Below, piece after piece: positions 1 through 5,688 of a stretch of 16,887 bases of DNA. This DNA comes from JAZDPK01 sp043797615 (GTDB taxonomy: Bacteria > Patescibacteriota > Patescibacteriia > UBA11705 > JABHMO01), in the NCBI GenBank assembly GCA_043797615.1, contig JAZDPK010000033.1:1-16887 (forward strand), given 5' to 3'. Made by a program: the position numbers and the translations under genes. The notes below the pieces were generated by a model. That model worked only from the letters and a program-made list of their open reading frames with translations. It had not been told where the DNA came from and did not search any database. The stretch's first letter is position 1; every line of letters begins with the position of its first letter.

Positions 1-908
1 CCGCCCCATTCTTCGGCCAATAGATTGTAATTGGCCAATTCCTGCTTGACCTTGTCCGGATTGGCTTCCGGCAGATCGATCTTGTTCACCGCCACGATGA
101 TCGGAAGATTCGCCTCCTGCGCGATTTTCAGGGCTTCCACGGTCTGCGGCTTCACTCCTTCGGTCGCGGCAACGACGAGAATGGCGATGTCCGCCACTTT
201 CGCTCCGCGCGAACGCATGGCCGTGAACGCTTCATGACCGGGCGTATCGATGAACGTGATTTTGCGTCCTTGCTTTTCCACTTGGTAAGCGCCGATGTGC
301 TGGGTGATGCCGCCGGCTTCGCCTTCCATCACGTTCGTTTTGCGAATGGCGTCGAGCAATTTCGTTTTGCCGTGATCAACATGGCCCATGACCACGACAA
401 TGGGGGGCCGCGCCTGGCCGCCGGCTTCCGTCATCGCGCTTGTCAGTTTTTCCTTAATCCTTTGATCCTTGTTAACGTCGATCTGGCTGTCGATATTGAC
501 TTGGACCGCTTCGAATCCGAGCTCGGCCGCCACGATCGCCGCCGTATCGAAGTCGATGCGCTGGTTCAGGGACGCCATCACGCCGTTTTTCATGAGCTCG
601 GCCATGACGCGCGTCACTGGCATGTTCAAAAGTGCGGCAAAATCCTTGACCGTCATCACCGCCGGCATTTCCACTTTTTTTTCGAGAACCGCTTCTTCCT
701 TATTCTCGTCTTGCGCGCTGATTTTCAAATACGCTTTTTTCTGCTCTTCCCGCTTCACGTAATCGCGCCAGGCTCTGACGATTTTCTCGGCCATCGAGTT
801 ATCTATTTTAATGGCGCGCAGGCCCACGTCAAAGCCAAGCTCGGGCAATTTCGCCTTGAGATCGTTCGGATTGACGCTGAGTTTTCGGGCCAATTCGGAA
901 ATATTCAT
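1..908 (-). CDS. infB: Translation initiation factor IF-2 (5' part, cut by window start)
   Basis: This encodes the N-terminal 302 residues of IF-2, the GTPase that brings initiator tRNA to the 30S subunit; the rest lies beyond base 1. The start is ATG at 908-906. Residues 1-50 (MNISELARKL...) form a short IF2_N-like helical module, and a second one (VKDFAALLNMPVTRVMAELM) lies near residues 87-106. The G domain follows: G1 GHVDHGKT at about 175-182, G3 DTPGHE at about 221-226, G4 NKID at about 275-278. The region before the G domain is short, about 165 residues, much shorter than in E. coli IF-2, which suits a reduced genome. There is no clear Shine-Dalgarno site in front of the ATG. A consensus promoter reads into it from 977-1005, so here infB is the first gene of its transcript rather than following nusA directly. 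Identification is certain from the G motifs. Confidence 0.97.
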   Translation of the reverse strand, partial: MNISELARKLSVNPNDLKAKLPELGFDVGLRAIKIDNSMAEKIVRAWRDYVKREEQKKAYLKISAQDENKEEAVLEKKVEMPAVMTVKDFAALLNMPVTRVMAELMKNGVMASLNQRIDFDTAAIVAAELGFEAVQVNIDSQIDVNKDQRIKEKLTSAMTEAGGQARPPIVVVMGHVDHGKTKLLDAIRKTNVMEGEAGGITQHIGAYQVEKQGRKITFIDTPGHEAFTAMRSRGAKVADIAILVVAATEGVKPQTVEALKIAQEANLPIIVAVNKIDLPEANPDKVKQELANYNLLAEEWG

Positions 909-925
909 AGGTAAACGCGAAAGTA

Positions 926-940
926 CGCAAAATAATTGCG
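926..940. other. Small hairpin in infB leader
   Basis: CGCAA-AATAA-TTGCG forms a perfect 5-bp stem with a 5-nt loop in the presumed untranslated leader of infB, 18 bases upstream of the start codon. It has no U-run and is probably not a terminator. It may affect translation, but nothing in the sequence proves a role. Confidence 0.35.
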
Positions 941-976
941 AAACAACGCTAAACTATTAAGATTAAGGTTAATCAC

Positions 977-1005
977 ATTCTATCAAATTAAGTGAAAATA
1001 GTCAA
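977..1005 (-). promoter_or_regulatory. Sigma-70-type promoter for infB
   Basis: On the minus strand, -35 TTGACT (1005-1000) and -10 TAGAAT (982-977) are separated by exactly 17 bp. Expected transcription start is near 970, giving an infB leader of about 60 nt. Confidence 0.75.
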
Positions 1006-1031
1006 TTATTGGACATACCGGGCGCGTAATA

Positions 1032-1060
1032 TTGACAAAATTTTATCATTATCATAATAT
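1032..1060 (+). promoter_or_regulatory. Sigma-70-type promoter for the membrane protein gene at 1146
   Basis: A perfect -35 TTGACA (1032-1037), a 17-bp spacer and -10 TAATAT (1055-1060) point rightward. The start would be near 1067, about 80 nt before the ATG at 1146. It is back to back with the infB promoter, with -35 boxes only 26 bp apart. Confidence 0.75.
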
Positions 1061-1145
1061 ATCCACATACGCTCTTTTACAATTTAATCGCTTCCAATCT
1101 TAAACAAAGCTATGATTAAATCTCATGGCAAAGGAGGTATTTCAG

Positions 1146-2219
1146 ATGAAAAGCGAAAGCAAACCGAAAAAATCCCTGATCGGCGGATTCGTCGGCGGCC
1201 TGATCGGCTGCATGGTCGGAATCCTGTGCAAGAACGACTGGCTGGCGATGATCCTGTTCTTCGTGGTTGGATTCATCGGGTATGATTTCAAGGAGTTCAT
1301 CGCGGTGTCGTTGAAAGTCGTAAAAAGTGTTGGTAAAGAATTCAAATTTTTCTTTTCTTCGTTTTATAAAGAGTTCAAATCGTATCTGCCTTATCCTTAC
1401 TTGCACATAATTTTAATTCCCGCGTTCTTCATCATGTTAATTGCAAGTTTGGTTGATGGAATTCATCATGACAGTATAAGCCGATTCATAATCGATTCGC
1501 CGAGAGTTTTCCTAATCGGCATGCAATGGCAGTTTACAGGACACAGCCCGTTCGCGCCTCAACATGATTTTTCTGCCAATATTGCCACCTCGTTGCTATA
1601 CATTTTCGGAAATTTTATAGTTTTAATCGGTTGCGGTATACAAAGTATTGGAGTTGCATTGCTGATCAAAGGAATCATTATCGTCATAAGAAAAACCCCC
1701 GCGGCAATGAAAATCGCCTGGCGCTGGTGTCTGGAAAATTATTTCGGTTTGCTAATATTGTATGAAGGATTGATTTTTTGTTTTATATATACGGTAGTAT
1801 ATCCAATCATTGCAATCAGATATTATTCAATTGCTTTGTGGAAATGGATTTATCCCAGAATACTGAAAGCGCCGATCCTGCTCGCGCTCATTATTATCTA
1901 CGCGATTTTCGGCCCGATCTTTTACTTATTCAAAGCGCTCGGACTGATCGCCATCGGCATTCACAGCTTCAGAAGAATGGCGTGCGGCATCTCAACGCTG
2001 GCCGGCGGAATCGTTTACCTGGCGTGCGTGCCGTTCGCGATTAATGGAATTTCACTCGGCATTCAAGCGATCTTTTTCGCCCTGGGTTGCGGACTGGCCT
2101 GCGGCATTTTCGCAGCCGCGGTTGACAAGGCGCTGGACGGAGAAAAAGTCAGAAACCAACTGGACGCCTTCATCAAGCTTTCCATTTACAAAGCCATTCC
2201 GGCGAAAATTAAGTTTTAA
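1146..2219 (+). CDS. Polytopic membrane protein of unknown function
   Basis: This 357-residue protein is almost entirely hydrophobic. The start is ATG 1146 because a strong AAGGAGG (1131-1137) sits 8 nt upstream; the earlier in-frame ATG at 1125 would place the ribosome binding site inside the gene. After a basic N-terminus (MKSESKPKKS), glycine-rich hydrophobic stretches lie near residues 11-28 and 32-48, a charged amphipathic linker near 50-80, and further hydrophobic helices near 83-100, 145-180, 195-230, 240-270 and 280-330. I estimate 8-10 membrane segments. No catalytic motif or family signature is visible to me. The gene has its own promoter and terminator, so it is monocistronic. It may be a transporter-like or structural envelope protein, but I cannot choose. 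That it is a real coding sequence is secure; function is unknown. Confidence 0.85.
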   Translation: MKSESKPKKSLIGGFVGGLIGCMVGILCKNDWLAMILFFVVGFIGYDFKEFIAVSLKVVKSVGKEFKFFFSSFYKEFKSYLPYPYLHIILIPAFFIMLIASLVDGIHHDSISRFIIDSPRVFLIGMQWQFTGHSPFAPQHDFSANIATSLLYIFGNFIVLIGCGIQSIGVALLIKGIIIVIRKTPAAMKIAWRWCLENYFGLLILYEGLIFCFIYTVVYPIIAIRYYSIALWKWIYPRILKAPILLALIIIYAIFGPIFYLFKALGLIAIGIHSFRRMACGISTLAGGIVYLACVPFAINGISLGIQAIFFALGCGLACGIFAAAVDKALDGEKVRNQLDAFIKLSIYKAIPAKIKF

Positions 2220-2229
2220 CCAACATCCA

Positions 2230-2256
2230 AAGCATCGGAAAATTCCGGTGCTTTTT
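2230..2256 (+). terminator. Intrinsic terminator of the 1146-2219 gene
   Basis: AAGCATCGG and CCGGTGCTT pair (one G-U) around an AAAATT loop and are followed by TTTTT. It begins 10 bases after the TAA stop at 2217-2219. Confidence 0.8.
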
Positions 2257-2278
2257 AAATTTACTTTTAAATCACGGC

Positions 2279-2340
2279 AGTCCCATAGTCCCCTAAACCA
2301 TTCATTGCATTCAGGTTTAGGGCAAGCAGTCTATGGGACT
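2279..2340. repeat. Two-stage inverted repeat (REP-like hairpin)
   Basis: Outer arms AGTCCCATAG (2279-2288) and CTATGGGACT (2331-2340) are a perfect 10-bp match. Inner arms CCCTAAACC (2291-2299) and GGTTTAGGG (2314-2322) are a perfect 9-bp match. The two stems are separated by an asymmetric internal loop of 2 and 8 nt, with a 14-nt terminal loop. The intergenic position and a structure too elaborate for a simple terminator suggest a palindromic repeat element or a small structured RNA. Confidence 0.7.
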
Positions 2341-2384
2341 ATTATATTTTAAATTTTGAACTTTTAATTTTTAGTTTATTTTGA

Positions 2385-2423
2385 CAGCGCAGTGCAGCCT
2401 GTCGGCACGACTGCGCTGCACTG
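2385..2423. repeat. GC-rich inverted repeat with two alternative pairings
   Basis: CAGCGCAGT (2385-2393) pairs perfectly with ACTGCGCTG (2410-2418), while the overlapping CAGTGCAG (2390-2397) pairs perfectly with CTGCACTG (2416-2423). The two stems are mutually exclusive. The GC content stands out from AT-rich flanks. There is no U-run directly after it. Confidence 0.6.
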
Positions 2424-2456
2424 ATTTTGTGCTTTGAGTTTTGAGCTTAAATCGAC

Positions 2457-2485
2457 TTGACTTTTCTTCTTCCATCCCTCATAAT
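2457..2485 (+). promoter_or_regulatory. Promoter for the methylase gene, nearly leaderless
   Basis: -35 TTGACT (2457-2462), a 17-bp spacer and -10 CATAAT (2480-2485) predict a start near 2492, only about 4 nt before the ATG at 2496. No Shine-Dalgarno site precedes that ATG. Confidence 0.6.
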
Positions 2486-2495
2486 TAAATAAATT

Positions 2496-3716
2496 ATGCA
2501 ATATTTCTTTATCCTCGGCCGCCAGCCATATCTGTCCGCCGCGGAAATCAGGGCAAAACTGAAAACGGCAAATATCAGCTTCAAGGAAATCGCTTTCGAG
2601 CCGGATTTTTTAATTCTGGAAATTCAATCACAGGCAAATAATTCCAAGTTGGCTAAGCAGGGAATTCATTCCCTGCCCATTCAGGTTAAAGAATTGGCAT
2701 TCGAATTGGCGGGAACAATCAAGATCGGTGTCATTGATAATAAATTAGAAAAGGTACGCGCGGAGGTATTGATTGAATCAATACCGAAGAGCGAGAAAAA
2801 AATCCATTTCGGCGTCAGCGCGTACAACATTCAATTGGATATAAACAAACTGGGACAGGAAATCAAAAACGAATTAAAACGCGCCGGCCGCAACGCGCGC
2901 TTTGCCATTAGCAAGATCAATCCGCTTTCCAGCGCCGCCGTTCTAAAGAACAAATTGCTCGACAAAGGCGCCGAGATTGTCATCTTAAAAGCTACGCCCG
3001 CAATTTATTGCGGGCACACCCTCGCAATCCAGCCTCTGGAATTCTGGTCAATGATCGACTACGGCCGTCCGGCCAGAGACGCGAAGCGCGGCATGCTGCC
3101 GCCAAAGCTGGCGCAGATGATGATTAATCTTTCCGAAGCGAAATCAAGCGACGCGATCATCGATCCGTTTTGCGGCGTGGGAACAATCATCCAACAAGCA
3201 TTGCTCCTCGGTTACACGAATATCACCGGTTGCGACATTGACAACGCCGCGATCAAAGCCGCGCAAGAGAATCTTAAGTGGCTATTCTCGAAGACTACTC
3301 CCCGAATTAATTCGGGGATAGCAACACCGACATTATCAGGGATAGCCGCGCCGACATTATTCCAATGCGACATCAAAGATCTGGCAGACAAAATCCCCGC
3401 TCATTCAATTGACGCCGTCATCGCCGAACCCAGCCTTGGCCCGTCGTTGCAAGGATACGAATCGGAAGCGCAGATAAACAAAATTATTCAAGATTTGTCG
3501 GTGTTGTATCGCGCGACTTTTATCCAACTGAACACAGTGTTGAAAAAAACCGGCGTTATAGTCATCGTTATTCCCTCGTTCCGCATTAAAGATAAAATTT
3601 ATGACATCGATTTCAATAAAGTTCTGCCGAACGAATTGAAAATCGCGGACCAATGGCAATATGCGCGCGACGATCAGCACGTCATCCGCAATATTATAAA
3701 AATGAAAAAAATATAG
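2496..3716 (+). CDS. TrmG10/Trm11-like SAM-dependent RNA methyltransferase
   Basis: This 406-residue protein has the layout of the Trm11/TrmG10 tRNA guanosine N2-methylase group (UPF0020 fold). An N-terminal THUMP-like region covers about residues 1-150. A segment near 167-181 (CGHTLAIQ) matches the G-K/R-T-x-A-x-Q strand of the family, and YGRPARDAKRGMLPPKLAQ lies near 189-207. The SAM-binding motif I DPFCGVGT is at 223-230 and the acidic end of strand 2 is GCDID at 245-249. The usual catalytic N/D-PP-Y motif IV is replaced by EPSLGP at 311-316, which may be a subgroup feature or a different target. Two stretches look like insertions: near 47-66 and near 266-288, the latter an 8-residue repeat (GIATPTLS/GIAAPTLF). 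Three short palindromes fall in this gene. The start ATG 2496 has no ribosome binding site but fits the promoter. The target nucleotide is not determinable here. Confidence 0.85.
   Translation: MQYFFILGRQPYLSAAEIRAKLKTANISFKEIAFEPDFLILEIQSQANNSKLAKQGIHSLPIQVKELAFELAGTIKIGVIDNKLEKVRAEVLIESIPKSEKKIHFGVSAYNIQLDINKLGQEIKNELKRAGRNARFAISKINPLSSAAVLKNKLLDKGAEIVILKATPAIYCGHTLAIQPLEFWSMIDYGRPARDAKRGMLPPKLAQMMINLSEAKSSDAIIDPFCGVGTIIQQALLLGYTNITGCDIDNAAIKAAQENLKWLFSKTTPRINSGIATPTLSGIAAPTLFQCDIKDLADKIPAHSIDAVIAEPSLGPSLQGYESEAQINKIIQDLSVLYRATFIQLNTVLKKTGVIVIVIPSFRIKDKIYDIDFNKVLPNELKIADQWQYARDDQHVIRNIIKMKKI
2657..2676. repeat. In-gene palindrome 1 (core AATTCATT)
   Basis: GCAGGGAA-TTCA-TTCCCTGC: perfect 8-bp arms around a 4-base centre, inside the methylase gene. 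Codon phase is xxA-ATT-CAT-Txx, giving QGIHSL. It lies in a stretch that looks like extra sequence between a beta strand and the helix leading to LAGTIKIG. Confidence 0.75.
2996..3015. repeat. In-gene palindrome 2 (core AATTTATT)
   Basis: GCCCGCAA-TTTA-TTGCGGGC: perfect 8-bp arms around a 4-base centre. Codon phase is the same as palindrome 1 (xxA-ATT-TAT-Txx), giving PAIYCG immediately before the conserved HTLAIQ strand. Confidence 0.75.
3300..3317. repeat. In-gene palindrome 3 (core AATTAATT)
   Basis: CCCCGAATTAATTCGGGG is an 18-bp perfect palindrome in the same codon phase as the other two (xxA-ATT-AAT-Txx), giving PRINSG. It opens the extra segment between the SAM-binding core and motif IV. 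Confidence 0.8.
3316..3363 (+). repeat. 24-bp imperfect tandem repeat within the methylase
   Basis: Two copies beginning GGATAGC (3316 and 3340) are exactly 24 bases apart and share most bases (CACCGACATTAT versus CGCCGACATTAT). They encode GIATPTLS and GIAAPTLF. The unit follows palindrome 3 directly, so the palindrome and tandem repeat together account for an in-frame insertion of about 20 residues. Confidence 0.7.
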
Positions 3717-3758
3717 TGAGTTGAATTGTCCTTTGCCAAAAACAATGAGGAGGAGACA

Positions 3759-3962
3759 ATGAAAAGCAAACCGTCAAAAGTCTATCGAAGTTCTTTTTCC
3801 GCCGGCGCAGCCAAGACCGCCCGCCATTACAAACGGGCAAACAGATTTCTTCGACAGCATCTTGCGCCGGAAATCTACTGCGGACTATTCCTCGATTCAA
3901 AGCGTTTGACCATGATTGCCGCAAGAAAACTCGTCAAACTGTTGAAGAACAAGCCGCATTGA
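3759..3962 (+). CDS. Very basic 67-aa protein of unknown function
   Basis: The start is ATG 3759, set by GAGGAGGAG at 3747-3755 just upstream; the in-frame ATG at 3726 lacks such a site. The 67 residues contain 10 Lys and 7 Arg but only Glu38 and Asp46, so the protein is strongly positive, as in small nucleic-acid-binding or ribosome-associated proteins. The C-terminal half (LTMIAARKLVKLLKNK) is likely an amphipathic helix. It starts 42 nt after the methylase stop and is followed at 30 nt by another small gene, so these three genes probably share a transcript. I recognise no family. The strong Shine-Dalgarno site and operon position make it a likely real gene; nucleic-acid binding is inference from charge alone. 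Confidence 0.7.
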   Translation: MKSKPSKVYRSSFSAGAAKTARHYKRANRFLRQHLAPEIYCGLFLDSKRLTMIAARKLVKLLKNKPH

Positions 3963-3992
3963 AATCTTGAAGAAATAGAAAGAGGATCGATC

Positions 3993-4190
3993 ATGAAAAC
4001 ATTAGACAAACGATTATTGCGTTACGCTTGCGCCATTCTGTTCGTTACGCTTGCCACATTTGCCGCAACCTTGATATGGCACGTCGAGGAAATTTTCTAT
4101 GCCGGCTTGATCGTTGGAATTTTGCTGGCCTGCGCTTTATTTGTCGATCTCATCAGAGTGCTCCGATTTCTATCGCTTTCCAAAAAATGA
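3993..4190 (+). CDS. Small two-helix membrane protein of unknown function
   Basis: This 65-residue protein begins at ATG 3993, six nt after AGAGGA (3981-3986). A basic N-terminus (MKTLDKRLLR) precedes a hydrophobic helix near residues 11-29, then a short acidic turn (HVEE) and a second helix near 35-54, ending in a basic tail (RFLSLSKK). Charge distribution predicts both ends in the cytoplasm with the turn outside. It is the last gene of the presumed methylase operon and is followed after 6 bases by a terminator. No family is recognised. It could be a small envelope protein or a membrane-anchored modulator; the sequence does not decide. Confidence 0.7.
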   Translation: MKTLDKRLLRYACAILFVTLATFAATLIWHVEEIFYAGLIVGILLACALFVDLIRVLRFLSLSKK

Positions 4191-4196
4191 AAGATC

Positions 4197-4226
4197 AAAA
4201 CGTCCACGGCATTCGCGGACGTTTTT
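4197..4226 (+). terminator. Intrinsic terminator of the 2496-4190 gene group
   Basis: AAAACGTCC (4197-4205) pairs with GGACGTTTT (4217-4225) around an 11-nt loop, with the U-run at 4222-4226. It lies directly after the stop of the 65-aa gene. Confidence 0.8.
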
Positions 4227-4268
4227 AAATTTTAAAAATGATGTAAAATTATTAGGATTACAAATAAC

Positions 4269-4296
4269 AAAAAACACTCGCTTCGAAGTGTTTTTT
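4269..4296. terminator. Bidirectional terminator between convergent genes
   Basis: AAAAAACACT (4269-4278) pairs with AGTGTTTTTT (4287-4296). The A-run on one side and T-run on the other let it work on both strands. It sits between the rightward 65-aa gene and the leftward membrane protein gene ending at 4382. Confidence 0.8.
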
Positions 4297-4381
4297 GTTT
4301 TACCAATTGAATTTTAAAGAAATCTTCAATCCAACACCTGTTTCTCTTTTCTCACCTTTCACACCCGTCCCACCTTTTCCC

Positions 4382-5371
4382 CTATTTTCTAAACACCTGC
4401 CGCAAAATGCGCGTAATTTTCGAAACGCCTCCTTTCATCACCAAATCTTCAAACAAGATCGCCCATGCGCCGAGCTGGAACGCCGACCACCAGGATCCGA
4501 GCAGCACCATAACAACGATGGCGATGGCCGCCATTATTCCGGTCATAATCGTAACGCCGAGGGCAACGCTGGAAAACATGAACATTAAATAAATCAAGAA
4601 CAGCGGCGACAAAACAATGAACAAAACCGCGAACGCCGCGAGCAGAACCAGAATATTCATGCCGAAAAGCAAAAGCCCCATTTCCAAATTCAACACAACA
4701 TTCCGGCGGAACAAATGCCAGGCAAGCATTAAAGAATGAAAGGCGTTTTTATTGCGCAAGACCGCGAACGCCGTGCCATAGATGGTTAAAAAATAAATTA
4801 TGATTCCAATAATGACAAAAATAAGCATCGCGATGCCATAAACGATCCAATTCTGTCCGGCGAACAGCGAAAAAATGAAGGCCAGCAAAAACAGAATGCC
4901 GAAAAACACGACTTTCGTTATGACGTTGATTTCGAGCACCGGCCAGAAGCGCTCGACGCCGATCTGCCAGCTGCTCTTCAAGCTTGTTCTCACGCTCTTG
5001 CTTTTATCCAGCTCGACCAGTGAGCGGATAAGCCCGGCCTGCGAAATAACGCCAAGGCTGATGACGAGCGCGAGGACGCACAGGAACAGAAGCAGCGCCA
5101 TTATCGGCAATATTATGCCGCTCGCGTCCTTGGCCCACATGCTGGACAAATTGCTCCACGATGCCAGGCCGAGCACGCCGGTCTGCGAATATTCCTTGAT
5201 CGTGGCGAACAGCGATTGGCCGTCGGAAAAATTGTTGAAGCTGCGCAGCAGCGCTTCGTACACGCTGCCGTTGCCGATGAACGCGGCGAAGAAGCCGAGA
5301 ATCCACAGCCATTTGTGCTTCCAGCTCAGAGCCAATGACCGTTTAAATATAATCCGATAAAATGGTTCCAT
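4382..5371 (-). CDS. Six-helix integral membrane protein, possibly GPDPase_memb/DUF-like
   Basis: I choose ATG 5371 (MEPFYRIIFKRSL), giving 329 residues. The in-frame ATG at 5446 would add 25 residues (MEFGDWILFRSISI...) translated from the AT-rich repeat leader, which seems spurious. Hydrophobic segments lie near residues 20-34 (preceded by SWKHKWLW), 84-113, 150-171, 175-204, 231-258 and 262-295, with a soluble acidic and Ser-rich stretch near 36-80. A basic loop (RSLVELDKSKSVRTSLKSSW) lies near 116-135. The pattern of long multi-helix blocks with W-rich helix starts resembles uncharacterised CPR proteins distantly like the membrane domain of glycerophosphodiester phosphodiesterases; this is a recollection, not a search result. 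No catalytic residues are visible. No convincing ribosome binding site precedes the ATG. It is monocistronic, with the bidirectional terminator at 4269-4296. Confidence 0.8.
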   Translation of the reverse strand: MEPFYRIIFKRSLALSWKHKWLWILGFFAAFIGNGSVYEALLRSFNNFSDGQSLFATIKEYSQTGVLGLASWSNLSSMWAKDASGIILPIMALLLFLCVLALVISLGVISQAGLIRSLVELDKSKSVRTSLKSSWQIGVERFWPVLEINVITKVVFFGILFLLAFIFSLFAGQNWIVYGIAMLIFVIIGIIIYFLTIYGTAFAVLRNKNAFHSLMLAWHLFRRNVVLNLEMGLLLFGMNILVLLAAFAVLFIVLSPLFLIYLMFMFSSVALGVTIMTGIMAAIAIVVMVLLGSWWSAFQLGAWAILFEDLVMKGGVSKITRILRQVFRK

Positions 5372-5388
5372 ATTGTTTGCAAAAATTA

Positions 5389-5510
5389 ACCTAATTATTC
5401 TAATTATGCTAATTGACCTAAATAATATCCAATCTCCAAATTCCAATCACCAAAATATTTTGGGATTTATTTAGAATAATTAGAGCAATTAGTTTAATTA
5501 GAATAATTCA
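5389..5510. repeat. AT-rich long imperfect inverted repeat in the membrane gene leader
   Basis: The left arm (about 5391-5420) reads AATTATTCTAATTA, then CTAATTG, then CTAA. The reverse complement of the right arm (about 5467-5509) reads the same blocks in the same order, plus one extra CTAATTATT unit. Between them are repeated CCAATC/CCAAATT words and a perfect 14-bp palindrome CCAAAATATTTTGG (5450-5463). No coding potential is seen. It would be transcribed as part of the 5' leader of the gene ending at 4382. Confidence 0.7.
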
Positions 5511-5542
5511 GTCTTTTTTTATTTTACTTTTTATTTAATTTG

Positions 5543-5548
5543 ATTATA
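5543..5548 (-). promoter_or_regulatory. Extended -10 promoter for the leftward membrane gene
   Basis: On the minus strand TGTTATAAT carries a perfect -10 TATAAT (5548-5543) with the extended TGn element, but no good -35. The predicted leader is about 165 nt and contains the AT-rich inverted repeat. The same bases also offer a rightward TTTACT-16-TATAAC (5523-5550), so direction is not certain. Confidence 0.5.
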
Positions 5549-5609
5549 ACACAATTTGCAAGCAAACGAAAATTATGGCGACTACGCTGTTGATAACAAA
5601 ATCCGACTA

Positions 5610-5638
5610 TTGACAACGAACAAACAATTTGATAAGCT
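5610..5638 (+). promoter_or_regulatory. Possible promoter for the tandem paralog genes
   Basis: A perfect -35 TTGACA (5610-5615), a 17-bp spacer and a poor -10 TAAGCT (5633-5638) give a start near 5645, about 44 nt before the ATG at 5689. Confidence 0.45.
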
Positions 5639-5688
5639 GAATTATCGACAAAACGAACGATCTTTAACAACCTAACAAGGAGGATAAA

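Noticed and set aside
234..914. Rightward 226-aa open frame over infB
   Set aside because: Antisense shadow of infB: the minus frame has GHVDHGKT, DTPGHE and NKID, while the rightward product is His/Phe/Arg-rich with no family features.
5586..5660. Replication origin with near DnaA boxes (TTATCAACA, TTATCGACA)
   Set aside because: Each differs from TTATNCACA, there is no cluster of perfect boxes, and no dnaA or dnaN is nearby.
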